Origin: an uncultured Porphyromonadaceae bacterium
Lineage (GTDB): Bacteria; Bacteroidota; Bacteroidia; Bacteroidales; Muribaculaceae
Assembly (NCBI GenBank): GCA_900541865.1
Contig: UQLO01000008.1
Span: forward strand, 1-64,000
Length of the DNA stretch: 64,000 nt
Direction of reading: 5' to 3'
The position numbers were made by a program, and so were the translations under genes. The notes beneath the pieces are model-generated. The model had not been told where the DNA came from and ran no database searches. It was given only the letters and a program-made list of their open reading frames with translations. Of the stretch, positions 44,850-54,436 are shown in pieces. How positions within the stretch are numbered: position 1 is the first letter of the stretch; the number at the start of each line of letters is the position of its first letter.

Positions 44850-46217
44850 ATGGACTCTCTCAAACAATACATCGACCTCTACCGCGACCACGCCGACGAC
44901 CTGCGCACCGGAGCCGCCGCTCTCGACGACGCCCGGCCCGAGGCCCTGAAGGCCCTCGAGCGCGCCGCAGGCGAAAAAGGCCCCCGCGCACCGTACGCCG
45001 AATGTTCGGTCGAGCGCATGCTGGCTCCGGACTATGGCGTTAACATTCGCCGCTTTAACTTCGACCCCAACCTGGCTGCTACATTCCGCTGCGGCGTTCC
45101 AAATATCAGCACACTGCTCGGAGTGACGGTCAACGACGCGTTCCGGCCCACCGAGAATCTGCTCCGGCAGCTCCCTGAGGGCGCCACGGTGTGCTCGCTC
45201 GCCGAAGCCGGTCGTAAGCACCCGGAACTGCTCGTCGAGTACTACAACGGCCTTGCAGCCGCAGGAAAAGCTCCCGAAGTGGCCCTCAACACCCTTTTGG
45301 CGCAGGATGGCGTGCTCGTCCACATCGCCGACGGCGTTCAGCTCGAAAAGCCCATACAGATAGTCAATATCTTCAACGCGCCGACACCGCTGCTCGCCGT
45401 CCGCCGCCTGCTGGTGGTTATGGGCAAGGGCGCTTATGCCCGCATACTGCTGTGCGACCACACGCAGCGCCGCGACGTTGATTACCTCTCCGACGAAGTG
45501 CAGGAAATCTACTGCGGCGAGGGTTCGCACCTCGAGATCTACAGCATAGAGGAAAGCAGCGACCGCACCGGCCGCATGCTCAACCTCTTTGCGCGTCAGG
45601 AAGCCGCCTCGCATCTCACCGTATGCTCGGGCGCGCTCTCCGGAGGCGTCGGCACGGCCAACTACAGCATAGACCTTGCGGGGCGCCACGCCGAGACTCA
45701 CCTCGGCGGCCTCTGCATTGCCGACGGCAAGCAGGTTCAAGGCGCCAACGTGGTGCTTCGTCACCTTGCGCCGGAGTGCTCCAGCCGTCAGCTTTTCAAA
45801 TACGCCCTCTTCGGAGAGGCCCGCGGAGCCTTCGGTGGCAAAATAGTTGTGGCAGAAGGGGCTGTCGGCACCGACGCCGCCCAGACAAACCGCAATCTTC
45901 TCGCCTCCGAAGCCGCCCGGATGGCCTCGGCGCCCCAGCTCGAAATATACTGCGACGACGTAAAGTGCAGCCATGGCGCCACCACCGGCCAGCTCGATGC
46001 CGCCGCCCTCTTCTATATGCAGACCCGAGGTATCCCCGCCGCCGAAGCGCGCCTGATGCTCACGCAGGCATTTATGAGCGACGTCATTGACTCGGTGGGC
46101 TATGATCTTATCCGCGACCGCCTGCGGCAGCTGGTGGAGAAGCGCCTCGGCGGCGAACACGCCACCTGCGCCACCTGCTCAGCCTCCGCCGAGGTCGACA
46201 AATCTTGCCGACAATGA
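44850..46217 (+). CDS. sufD: Fe-S cluster assembly protein SufD
   Basis: A 455-residue paralogue of SufB that completes the SufBC2D complex. The N-terminal helical region (LERAAGEKGPRAPYAECS) is followed by the beta-helix and the conserved C-terminal CSHGATTGQLDAAALFYMQTRGIPAAEARLMLTQAF pattern (residues about 370-410). The stop overlaps the sufS start by 4 bp. Confidence 0.95.
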   Translation: MDSLKQYIDLYRDHADDLRTGAAALDDARPEALKALERAAGEKGPRAPYAECSVERMLAPDYGVNIRRFNFDPNLAATFRCGVPNISTLLGVTVNDAFRPTENLLRQLPEGATVCSLAEAGRKHPELLVEYYNGLAAAGKAPEVALNTLLAQDGVLVHIADGVQLEKPIQIVNIFNAPTPLLAVRRLLVVMGKGAYARILLCDHTQRRDVDYLSDEVQEIYCGEGSHLEIYSIEESSDRTGRMLNLFARQEAASHLTVCSGALSGGVGTANYSIDLAGRHAETHLGGLCIADGKQVQGANVVLRHLAPECSSRQLFKYALFGEARGAFGGKIVVAEGAVGTDAAQTNRNLLASEAARMASAPQLEIYCDDVKCSHGATTGQLDAAALFYMQTRGIPAAEARLMLTQAFMSDVIDSVGYDLIRDRLRQLVEKRLGGEHATCATCSASAEVDKSCRQ

Positions 46218-47431
46218 GCTACGACGTCGAAACAATCCGCCGACGCTTTCCCATTCTGGAGAGGAAGGTCAACGGCCGCACCATGGTCTATCTCGACAAT
46301 GCCGCCACTACGCAGGCTCCCGACAGCGTGGTTCGGGCTATCGACCGTGTCTACACCACGGCCCGCGCAAACGTGCACCGTGGTGTCCACACCATTTCGC
46401 AGGAGGCAACCGCCGCTATGGAGGCCACCCGCTGTCGCGTGCGCGACTTCATAAACGCCGAGAGCTCCGACCAGATAATCTTCACGCGCGGCACCACCGA
46501 GGCCATCAACCTCGTGGCCGCCTCCTACGGCGAACTTCTCCAGGCCGGCGATGAGATTATCCTCACCACCATGGAGCACCACTCCAATATAGTGCCCTGG
46601 CAGATGCTCTGCTCCCGGCGGGGCACCGTGCTTAAGATAGTTCCCATACGGCCGGACGGCTCGCTCGACCTCGACGTTTACCGCTCGCTGTTCAGTCCGC
46701 GCACTCGCCTTGTCACCGTGGCCCACGTTTCCAACGTGCTCGGCACGGTCAATCCCGTCAAGGAAATGGCCGAAACAGCCCACGCTCACGGGGCACTCAT
46801 CCACATCGACGGGGCGCAGGCCGTGGCGCACCTTGGTGTCGATGTGCGCGATCTCGGCGCCGACTTCTACACCTTCTCATCGCACAAAATGTACGGCCCC
46901 ACGGGCATCGGCGTGCTCTACGGGCGCCGCGACCTCCTGGAGGCCATGCCACCCTATCAGGGAGGCGGTGAGATGATTGGCCACGTCAGCTTCAACGGCA
47001 CTACATGGGCCGACCTGCCCTATAAATTCGAGGCCGGAACACCGGACTATGTCGGCGCTGCCGCCTTCAGCACGGCCATAGACTTCATCGAAGAAATCGG
47101 CATACAGGCCATCCACGCCCACGAGCAGGACCTCCTCGACTACGCCACGGCAGCCATGGAAACCATTCCCGGAATGCGTATTTTCGGCACCGCACCCGGC
47201 AAAGCCGCCGTGGTTTCTTTCCTGCTCGGCAATGCGCATCACTACGACACCGGCGTGCTTCTGGACCAGCTCGGAGTCGAAGTACGCACCGGCCACCATT
47301 GCGCCCAACCACTTATGGAGACCCTTGGCATCGAGGGCACGGTCCGCGCGTCTTTCGCCGCCTACAACACCCGTGCCGACGTCGACGCCTTCATCGCAGC
47401 TCTCCGCCGAATAGCTCCCATGCTGCAATAG
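46214..47431 (+). CDS. sufS: Cysteine desulfurase SufS
   Basis: PLP enzyme (405 residues) that takes sulfur from cysteine for SUF cluster assembly. Seen: YLDNAATTQAP near 26, the PLP lysine in FSSHKMYGPTGIGVLYG near 226, and the active-site cysteine in RTGHHCAQPLM near 362, followed by RASFAAYNT; group II (SufS/CsdA) type. The ATG at 46214 overlaps sufD (ATGA); an upstream TTG is less likely. No SufE or SufU gene is adjacent. Only 35 bp separate it from a convergent gene. Confidence 0.96.
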   Translation: MSYDVETIRRRFPILERKVNGRTMVYLDNAATTQAPDSVVRAIDRVYTTARANVHRGVHTISQEATAAMEATRCRVRDFINAESSDQIIFTRGTTEAINLVAASYGELLQAGDEIILTTMEHHSNIVPWQMLCSRRGTVLKIVPIRPDGSLDLDVYRSLFSPRTRLVTVAHVSNVLGTVNPVKEMAETAHAHGALIHIDGAQAVAHLGVDVRDLGADFYTFSSHKMYGPTGIGVLYGRRDLLEAMPPYQGGGEMIGHVSFNGTTWADLPYKFEAGTPDYVGAAAFSTAIDFIEEIGIQAIHAHEQDLLDYATAAMETIPGMRIFGTAPGKAAVVSFLLGNAHHYDTGVLLDQLGVEVRTGHHCAQPLMETLGIEGTVRASFAAYNTRADVDAFIAALRRIAPMLQ

Positions 47432-47466
47432 ACGGCAGTCGCCGAGAAGATTGTCATCAATAGCCG

Positions 47467-48663
47467 TCACCGGCGCCCGGGATAGGCTTCGAGGGCTTTG
47501 GCGAGGACTATGAGTGCTTTGCGGAGGTCTTCGCGGTCTAGGACGTAGGCCATACGGACCTGGTTGCGTCCCAGCTCGGGGTTTGAGTAGAAACCGGCGG
47601 CGGGGGCCATGAAGACGGTTGCGCCGTCGTAGCTGAATTCTTCGAGGCACCACCGGCAGAAGTCTTCGGCATCGTCGACGGGCAGACTGACAACGGTGTA
47701 GAAAGCTCCCATCGGGATAGGCGAGTAGACGCCGGGGATGCGGTTGAGGCCGTCGACGAGTACTTTTCGGCGCTCCACATACTCGTTGTATGTCATGAGC
47801 ATATACTCGGGAGAAGCGTCGATGGAGGCTTCGGCGACAATCTGACCGAGTAGAGGCGGGCTGAGCCGAGCCTGGCAGAATTTCATCACGTTTGCACGAA
47901 GCTCTTTGTTGGTGATGATGAGCGCACCGATGCGGATTCCGCACTCGCTGTATCGCTTGGAGACGGAGTCGATTAGTACGACTTGGTCGCGGATGCCGTC
48001 GAGGTGAAATGCGGAGATATATGGGGCGCCGGTGTAGGTGAATTCCCGGTATACTTCGTCGGAGAAGAGGAAGAGGTCGTGCTTGGCTACGATGTCGCGC
48101 AGTTGGTTCAGTTCTCGGGCCGTGTAGAGGTAGCCGGTTGGGTTATTGGGGTTGCAGATGAGAATACCTTTGGTGCGGGGAGTGATGAGTTTTTCGAACT
48201 CTTCGAGAGGGGGCAGCTCGAACCCGTTTTCGATTGTGCTGGGAACAGTCACAATCTTTGCACCGGCAAGAATAGCGAAAGCCATATAGTTTGCATATGC
48301 CGGCTCGGGGACAATTATTTCGTCGCCCGGGTCGAGGGTCGCCATAAAGGCGAAAAGTACGGCTTCGGAGCCGCCGGCGGTGACGATTATATCGTCGGGG
48401 GTTACGTCGATGTTGAACCGGTGGTAGTACTCGGCGAGTTTGCGGCGCAGCGAGGGCAGCCCGTCGGATGGGCTGTATTCGAGGGTGCGCCGGCTGATAT
48501 TGTGCAGAGCTTTAAGCCCTTCGTCGGGCGAAGGCAGGTCGGGTTGACCAATGTTGAGCCTGTAAATTTTTATACCCCTTTGCTCAGCCTTTGCGGCGAG
48601 TGGAGCAAGTTTGCGAATAGGTGATGCGGGCATTATTTTGCCGCGTTGCGACAGCTGAGGCAT
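47467..48663 (-). CDS. Class I PLP-dependent aminotransferase (aspartate aminotransferase-like)
   Basis: A 398-residue aminotransferase. Seen: LNIGQPDLPSP near 39, NPNNPTGYLY near 176, SDEVYREFTY near 206, the PLP lysine in DSVSKRYSECGIRIGA near 243, and the C-terminal RMAYVLDREDLRKAL with the carboxylate-binding arginine. This is the AspC-like subgroup Ib common in Bacteroidales; the amino donor cannot be fixed. It is separate from, and not closely similar to, the aminotransferase at 37765. Convergent with sufS. Confidence 0.9.
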   Translation of the reverse strand: MPQLSQRGKIMPASPIRKLAPLAAKAEQRGIKIYRLNIGQPDLPSPDEGLKALHNISRRTLEYSPSDGLPSLRRKLAEYYHRFNIDVTPDDIIVTAGGSEAVLFAFMATLDPGDEIIVPEPAYANYMAFAILAGAKIVTVPSTIENGFELPPLEEFEKLITPRTKGILICNPNNPTGYLYTARELNQLRDIVAKHDLFLFSDEVYREFTYTGAPYISAFHLDGIRDQVVLIDSVSKRYSECGIRIGALIITNKELRANVMKFCQARLSPPLLGQIVAEASIDASPEYMLMTYNEYVERRKVLVDGLNRIPGVYSPIPMGAFYTVVSLPVDDAEDFCRWCLEEFSYDGATVFMAPAAGFYSNPELGRNQVRMAYVLDREDLRKALIVLAKALEAYPGRR

Positions 48664-48757
48664 TGTCGTAAGAATTAAGTCGTAGTGATGAAGTAAGTAT
48701 GAGTTATGAGGGAGGGATGAAATTAAAACAACTCTCAGACGTAAGGGTTCAAAATGA

Positions 48758-48791
48758 AAGCTCCGGCCACGGATTGAGGCGGCCGGAGCTT
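48758..48791 (-). terminator. Terminator after the ROK kinase gene
   Basis: AAGCTCCGGCC (48758-48768) pairs perfectly with GGCCGGAGCTT (48781-48791). On the minus strand the stem is followed by TTTCATTTTG. Confidence 0.8.
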
Positions 48792-48810
48792 GGCTATAGT
48801 GTCTTAAGAA

Positions 48811-49833
48811 TTATTCTTCGTCGGTAGCGGCGGTGGCAGCTGCTGCGGCAGCGGTAGCGGCTGCCTGTGCGGGAGCGGGCTTTGCTTCCCAACCCAGAGC
48901 GCTTGCGCCGAGCACGGCAGCGTCGGCCTCTTTGAGTTCGCTCAACAGGACCTTAGCTTTGCCCTTGAAGCTACGCATCATGTTCTTGTCCATGGCCTCG
49001 CGGAGGGGCTTCATGAGGAGTTCGCCGCTCTTTGCCAGACCACCGAAGAGAATGAAGGCCTGAGGCGAAGAGAACACCATCATGTCGGCCATAGCCTCCC
49101 CGAGGATAGTGCCGGTGTAGGTGAAGATGTCTTTTGCGAGTTGGTCGCCCTGCATGGCTGCGTCGTAGACGTCCTTGGAGGTAATCTGGTCGATGGGGAG
49201 ATTGCGGAGCAGGGAGGGTTCGGTGCGGACTTCGAGGAATTCGCGTGCGGAGCGCGCCACACCCGTTGCCGAGCAGTAAGCTTCGAGGCATCCGCAGCGG
49301 CCGCAACCGCAGAGGCGGCCGTTGTTGCGCTTGACGATGACGTGGCCGAGCTCACCGGCAAAGCCGTCGTGGCCGTAGACAACCTGTCCGTTGATTACGA
49401 TGCCGGAGCCTACACCGGTGCCGAGGGTAATCATGATGAAGTCTTTGAGGCCGCGGGCTGCGCCATAGGTCATTTCGCCCAGAGCTGCGGCGTTGGCGTC
49501 GTTTGTCACGGCGGTAGGAATGCCGAACTTCTCGCTGACGAGCTGAGCCAGAGGAATGGGGCAGGGCCATGCGAGGTTAACGCCGTCTTCGATGTTTCCG
49601 GTATAGTAGTTTGCGTTGGGAGCGCCGATGCCGATGCCGTGCACCTTGTCGACAGCGTCGGCGGCTTCAATAAGATGAGTAGCCTCGGTGTAAAGCTCGT
49701 CGAGGTAGTCGGAGAACTTGGAGTGCTTGCCGGTTTTGATGGAGGAGCTGGCAATTACCTTGCCGCGAGTGTCGACCAGACCGAACACAGTGTTTGTTCC
49801 GCCTATATCGATGCCAAGAACGTATGGTTTCAT
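48811..49833 (-). CDS. ROK-family glucokinase
   Basis: A 340-residue sugar kinase expected to phosphorylate glucose (or an amino sugar) with ATP. Seen: the phosphate loop GIDIGGTNTVFGLVD near 5, NDANAAALGE near 110, TLGTGVGSGIV near 135, GHDGFAGELGHV near 153, and the ROK zinc site with CGCGRCGCLEAYCS near 174. The last about 25 residues form an alanine-rich tail (APAQAAATAAAAAATAATDEE), which is not part of the kinase fold. It is transcribed from its own promoter, divergent to gyrB. Confidence 0.9.
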   Translation of the reverse strand: MKPYVLGIDIGGTNTVFGLVDTRGKVIASSSIKTGKHSKFSDYLDELYTEATHLIEAADAVDKVHGIGIGAPNANYYTGNIEDGVNLAWPCPIPLAQLVSEKFGIPTAVTNDANAAALGEMTYGAARGLKDFIMITLGTGVGSGIVINGQVVYGHDGFAGELGHVIVKRNNGRLCGCGRCGCLEAYCSATGVARSAREFLEVRTEPSLLRNLPIDQITSKDVYDAAMQGDQLAKDIFTYTGTILGEAMADMMVFSSPQAFILFGGLAKSGELLMKPLREAMDKNMMRSFKGKAKVLLSELKEADAAVLGASALGWEAKPAPAQAAATAAAAAATAATDEE

Positions 49834-49915
49834 GGTTATGCTATGATGGTGAAAAATTTGTTTGATTTCGAAGATGGAGGCTGATTCCGGCGCGTGGCTT
49901 TTGGAAAAAGCGATT

Positions 49916-49946
49916 CAAAGTTACGCACTTTTTGGCTACTCGCAAA
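49916..49946 (-). promoter_or_regulatory. Promoter of the ROK glucokinase gene
   Basis: On the minus strand, TTTG (49946-49943), a 19-bp spacer and TAACTTTG (49923-49916), 82 bp before the ATG. Confidence 0.75.
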
Positions 49947-50082
49947 GGAAAAAACGATATTTCACTTATTTTCACACCGGAGAACAATCCGACCGGCTCT
50001 GAAATAAAGACCCGTAATAAAGAGCGGTGCCGGTCGTGAACGGGAGGGCAAACAAAAATTTTCGCGTTCCATATTTTTTTTG

Positions 50083-50090
50083 TAACTTTG
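50083..50090 (+). promoter_or_regulatory. Promoter element of gyrB
   Basis: TAACTTTG after an eight-T run, 56 bp before the gyrB start. Confidence 0.7.
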
Positions 50091-50146
50091 TACGCTTAAA
50101 CAGAGCATAGCAACAAGGCAAAAAAGATACAATACCACCTCATAAT

Positions 50147-52081
50147 ATGATAGAAGAAGTAGAGGAATACAGCGCCAGCAATATCCAAGTTCTTGAGGGC
50201 TTGGAGGCGGTACGCAAGCGCCCCGCCATGTATATCGGCGACATTTCCGAAAAAGGCCTCCATCACCTTGTGTACGAGGTTGTAGACAACTCCATCGATG
50301 AGGCCGTGGCAGGCTACGCCACCCACATCGAGGTAACAATCAACACCGACAACAGCATCAAAGTGGTCGACAACGGCCGCGGTATCCCGGTCGACATGCA
50401 CGCCAAGGAGCACAAGAGTGCCCTTGAGGTCGTGCTGACTGTTCTTCACGCGGGCGGCAAGTTCGACAAAGGCTCGTACAAGGTTTCAGGCGGTCTTCAC
50501 GGCGTTGGCGTGAGCTGCGTGAACGCGCTTTCGACCTATCTCCGGGCCGAGGTACGCCGAAACGGCAAGGTCTACGCCCAGGAGTACTCCTGCGGCAAGC
50601 CTACCACTGGTCTGGAGATTGTAGGCACCAGCGACTCCACCGGCACCACCATCATCTTCAAGCCGGACGGCAGCATCTTCACGGCCACCGTCTACGACTA
50701 CTCCACCCTTGCCAACCGTCTGCGCGACTTGGCATACCTCAATTCGGGTATCACATTGACGCTCACCGATATGCGCCAGCTCGACGCCAACGGCAAGCCT
50801 CGCACCGAGACCTTCTACTCGAAGGACGGTCTGCGCGAGTTCGTGCAGTATATCGACGCCAACAAGGAATCCCTCATCAACGACGTCATCGACCTCAACA
50901 CCGAAAAGGGAGGTATCCCTGTCGAAGTGGCATTTACCTACAACACGTCGTCGAACGAGAACATCTATTCCTTCGTCAACAACATCAACACCATAGAGGG
51001 CGGCACGCACCTGCAGGGCTTCCGCCGCGCCCTAACCTCCACCCTGAAGAAGTACGCCGAGGACAACAACCTCATCAAGCCCCGCAAGGGCATGAAGGAT
51101 TTCGAAATCAACGGCGCCGACTTTACCGACGGCCTCACGGCTGTGGTTTCGGTGAAGGTGATGGAGCCGCAGTTTGAGGGACAGACCAAAACCAAGCTGG
51201 GCAACAGCGAGGTGGTCGGCGCGGTTAGCCAGGCCGTCAGCGAGGCCCTCAAATACTATCTGGAGGAGCACCCTGCCGAGGCCAAGACCATAGTCGACAA
51301 AGTTGTGCTTGCGGCCGAGGCCCGCATCGCCGCCCTTAAGGCACGTCAGGAGGTGCTCCGCAAGACACCTCTTGTGGGCGGCGGCCTTCCCGGCAAGCTC
51401 ACCGACTGCTCCAGCCGCACTGCCGAAGACTGCGAGCTCTTCCTCGTCGAGGGTGACTCGGCAGGCGGCACGGCCAAACTGGCCCGCAACCGCCAGTTCC
51501 AGGCCGTACTTCCGCTGCGAGGCAAGATACTCAACGTGGAGAAGGCCTCGAAGAACCACGTGTTGAGCAACAAGGAGATCCTCGACATGTTCCGCGCCCT
51601 GCGCGTCACCATCGGTGAGGACGGCGAGCCCAATATCTCCAAGCTTGCCTACCACAAAATTATCATCATGACCGATGCCGACGTCGACGGTGCCCACATC
51701 GCCACCCTGCTTATGACCTTCTTCTTCCGCCGGATGCGTCCCGTGGTCGAAGGGGGCTACCTCTATCTTGCCACTCCTCCGCTCTACAAGTGCAAGAACG
51801 GCAAAAACGAGGAATACTGCTGGAACGACAACCAGGTGCAGAACTTCATAGCGCGATTCGGCGAGAAGACGCAGATACAACGCTACAAAGGTCTCGGCGA
51901 GATGAGCGCCGACGAGCTTCACGACACCACCATGAGCCCCGAGCACCGCATTCTCAAGCAGGTTAATATAACTGACGCGGCCGAGGCCGACCGCATATTC
52001 TCGATGCTTATGGGCGACGACGTGGCCCCACGCCGCGACTTCATCGAAAGCAACGCCACCTACGCCAACATCGACGCTTAA
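50147..52081 (+). CDS. gyrB: DNA gyrase subunit B
   Basis: ATPase subunit of DNA gyrase, 644 residues. Seen: RKRPAMYIGD near 26, the GHKL ATP-binding motifs (EVVDNSIDEA near 45, DNGRGIPVD near 75, VSGGLHGVGVSCVNALS near 112), the transducer domain, and the TOPRIM motifs (LVEGDSAGGTAK near 429, MTDADVDGAHI near 508). The GLHGVG-VSCVNALS form and the N-terminal YSASNIQVLEGLEAVRKRP favour GyrB over ParE. Closed by a hairpin terminator. Confidence 0.96.
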   Translation: MIEEVEEYSASNIQVLEGLEAVRKRPAMYIGDISEKGLHHLVYEVVDNSIDEAVAGYATHIEVTINTDNSIKVVDNGRGIPVDMHAKEHKSALEVVLTVLHAGGKFDKGSYKVSGGLHGVGVSCVNALSTYLRAEVRRNGKVYAQEYSCGKPTTGLEIVGTSDSTGTTIIFKPDGSIFTATVYDYSTLANRLRDLAYLNSGITLTLTDMRQLDANGKPRTETFYSKDGLREFVQYIDANKESLINDVIDLNTEKGGIPVEVAFTYNTSSNENIYSFVNNINTIEGGTHLQGFRRALTSTLKKYAEDNNLIKPRKGMKDFEINGADFTDGLTAVVSVKVMEPQFEGQTKTKLGNSEVVGAVSQAVSEALKYYLEEHPAEAKTIVDKVVLAAEARIAALKARQEVLRKTPLVGGGLPGKLTDCSSRTAEDCELFLVEGDSAGGTAKLARNRQFQAVLPLRGKILNVEKASKNHVLSNKEILDMFRALRVTIGEDGEPNISKLAYHKIIIMTDADVDGAHIATLLMTFFFRRMRPVVEGGYLYLATPPLYKCKNGKNEEYCWNDNQVQNFIARFGEKTQIQRYKGLGEMSADELHDTTMSPEHRILKQVNITDAAEADRIFSMLMGDDVAPRRDFIESNATYANIDA

Positions 52082-52087
52082 ACCATA

Positions 52088-52136
52088 CCGGCTCCGAAGT
52101 GTTTATATTTTAAATACTCCGGAGCCGATAGTTTTA
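52088..52136 (+). terminator. Terminator after gyrB
   Basis: CGGCTCCG (52089-52096) pairs with CGGAGCCG (52120-52127), with a long AT-rich loop, followed by ATAGTTTT. Confidence 0.6.
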
Positions 52137-52179
52137 CAGGCCCCCGGTTCATCACTTACCGCTAACAAAACACCGCCCG

Positions 52180-54426
52180 ATGGCAAAACCTATAAAAACG
52201 AAGTCGCAGGTGCGCCAGCTCCGCGCCCTGATCGACCAATACATTTCCGGACTCAACAACGAGACCTTCAACTACCGCCAACTCACCCACCAGCTCGGCT
52301 ACGAGGGCCTGCCGGCGCAAAAAGCCGTGGCAGCCTACCTGGCCGAACTCACCGTGGAGGGCAAACTGATAGAGACCACACCGGGCCGCTACAAAAATCC
52401 TTACGGGCGCAACAGCGCCGAAGGCGTCTTCGTACGCCGCTCCAACGGCAAAAACAGTGTGCGCATCGAAGGTGGCGACGAAGGCGAGGAAATATTCGTT
52501 GCCGAGCGCAACAGCATGCACGCCCTCAACGGCGACCGCGTGCGGGTTGCCATCGCAGCGCGCGTTCGGGGCAAGGAGCCGGAGGCCGAAGTGACCGATA
52601 TTATCGAAAAGAAGGACCAGGTTTTCATCGGCACTCTGAAAGTCGACCGCCGCATGGCTACTTTGGTGACCGACAGTAAATTTCTAGCCACCGACATCTT
52701 CATACCCCGTACACGCCTCAAGGGCGGCCGCAACGGCGACAAAGCCATTGTGCGCATCACCGACTGGCCCGACGACGCCAAGAACCCTGTCGGCGAAGTG
52801 GTCGACGTGTTGGGCGCCGCCGGCGACAATACCACCGAGCAGCATGCCATTCTGGCTGAGTTCGGGCTGCCCTACCGCTACCCGGAGAACGTTGCCGCCG
52901 CCGCCGACAAAATCGGGGCCGGCATAACAGATGAGGAAGTTGGCCGGCGCCTCGACATGCGCTCGGTGACTACCTTCACCATCGACCCTCGCGACGCAAA
53001 GGACTTCGACGATGCCCTGAGCATACGCACCCTGCCCGACGGCAACTACGAGGTCGGAGTGCATATTGCCGACGTTACGCACTACGTCAAACCAGATTCC
53101 ATAATAAACCGCGAGGCCGAGGACCGCGCCACCAGCGTATACCTCGTGGACCGCGTGGTGCCTATGCTGCCTGAGCATCTGAGCAACGGTATCTGCTCGC
53201 TGCGCCCCGATGAGGACAAGCTGACCTTCTCCACTATATTTATAATGGACAAGGATGCCAACGTGGTCGACAGCCGCATCGTGCGCACCGTGATTCGCTC
53301 CAACCGCCGCTTCACCTACGAGGAAGCCCAGGAAATCATCGAAACGGGCCGCGGCGACTATGCCGACGAGGTGCTCACCCTCGACCGACTGGCCAAGATA
53401 CTCCGCAAGCGCCGCTATGAGCAGGGGTCGGTCGACTTCGACCGCGCCGAGGTTCGCTTCGAGACCGACGAGAAGGGTCACCCCGTGAGTGTGTTCTTCA
53501 AAGAGAGCAAGGATGCCAACAAGCTTATCGAAGAGTTCATGCTGCTGGCCAACAAGACAGTTGCGCAGGCCATCGGCATCGTTCCCAAGCGTAAGACGCC
53601 CAAGGCATTCGTATACCGCGTGCACGACCAGCCCGATGCCGAGCGACTGGCTAACCTTGGCGAGCTCTGCCGCACTTTCGGCCACAAAATCAAGACCACA
53701 GGCACGCCGATGGAAATCAACCGCTCCATCAACAAGATGCTCAAAGACATAAAGGGTCGCCCGGAGGAAAACTTCCTCTCCACCCTTGCGATTCGCTCAA
53801 TGGCCAAAGCCATCTACACCACCAAGAATATCGGCCACTATGGTCTTGGCTTTGAGCACTATACCCACTTCACGTCGCCCATACGCCGATACCCCGACAT
53901 GATGGTACACCGCCTGTTGGAGCGCTATCTTGCCGGCGGACGTACCGTCAGCGCAGAAAAACTCGAAGAGGAATGTAAGCACTCCTCCGACCAGGAGCAG
54001 CTCGCCGCCAACGCCGAACGAGCCTCCATCAAGTACAAACAGGTTGAATATATGGGCGACCACTTGGGCGAGGTATTCAGCGGCACCATATCCGGCGTGA
54101 CCGAATGGGGTCTGTACGTTGAACTCGACGACAATATGTGCGAGGGTCTGGTGCCGGTTCGCGATCTTGCCGACGACTACTACGACTTCGACGCCAAGAA
54201 CTACACCCTGATCGGGCGCCGCAACGGCACCCGCTACCGCCTCGGCGATAAGATACAGGTACAGGTTGCCCGCACCGACCTTTCCCGCAAGCAACTCGAC
54301 TTCGTGATAGTCGACAAAAAGAACCCGCCGCGAAGCCTCGACAAGCTCGGGGAGGCACCCCGCGGACGCGCCGCCGCCAAAAACGCCGTTGCCTCCAAGC
54401 GACAGCGCCGCCGTGGGCGACACTAA
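52180..54426 (+). CDS. rnr: Ribonuclease R
   Basis: Processive 3'-5' exoribonuclease of the RNB family, 748 residues. Domains in order: an N-terminal HTH-like region (about 1-60), cold-shock/OB domains (about 75-215, FVRRSNGKNSVRIEGGDEG), the RNB catalytic domain (about 255-590) with the acidic metal site IDPRDAKDFDDALS near 268, and an S1 domain (about 630-715, EVFSGTISGVTEWGLYVEL). A basic tail (RGRAAAKNAVASKRQRRRGRH) ends the protein. It is 11 bp before folB. Confidence 0.95.
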   Translation: MAKPIKTKSQVRQLRALIDQYISGLNNETFNYRQLTHQLGYEGLPAQKAVAAYLAELTVEGKLIETTPGRYKNPYGRNSAEGVFVRRSNGKNSVRIEGGDEGEEIFVAERNSMHALNGDRVRVAIAARVRGKEPEAEVTDIIEKKDQVFIGTLKVDRRMATLVTDSKFLATDIFIPRTRLKGGRNGDKAIVRITDWPDDAKNPVGEVVDVLGAAGDNTTEQHAILAEFGLPYRYPENVAAAADKIGAGITDEEVGRRLDMRSVTTFTIDPRDAKDFDDALSIRTLPDGNYEVGVHIADVTHYVKPDSIINREAEDRATSVYLVDRVVPMLPEHLSNGICSLRPDEDKLTFSTIFIMDKDANVVDSRIVRTVIRSNRRFTYEEAQEIIETGRGDYADEVLTLDRLAKILRKRRYEQGSVDFDRAEVRFETDEKGHPVSVFFKESKDANKLIEEFMLLANKTVAQAIGIVPKRKTPKAFVYRVHDQPDAERLANLGELCRTFGHKIKTTGTPMEINRSINKMLKDIKGRPEENFLSTLAIRSMAKAIYTTKNIGHYGLGFEHYTHFTSPIRRYPDMMVHRLLERYLAGGRTVSAEKLEEECKHSSDQEQLAANAERASIKYKQVEYMGDHLGEVFSGTISGVTEWGLYVELDDNMCEGLVPVRDLADDYYDFDAKNYTLIGRRNGTRYRLGDKIQVQVARTDLSRKQLDFVIVDKKNPPRSLDKLGEAPRGRAAAKNAVASKRQRRRGRH

Positions 54427-54436
54427 ACCATCCACC

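Larger units (their letters stand above)
49834..50146. other. Divergent intergenic region between glucokinase and gyrB
   Basis: Holds two promoters: a minus-strand one at 49916-49946 and a plus-strand one at 50083-50090. Between them are short A-runs and an imperfect GCCGGTCGTG/CCGGTC-type repeat; no gene or strong hairpin is seen. Confidence 0.6.

Noticed and set aside
47430..47467. Terminator between sufS and the convergent aminotransferase
   Set aside because: Only a 6-bp GACGGC/GCCGTC stem with a long loop and no T-run; too weak to call.
50147..52081. ParE/topoisomerase IV instead of GyrB
   Set aside because: The N-terminal and GHKL motifs follow the GyrB pattern, and no parC is adjacent.
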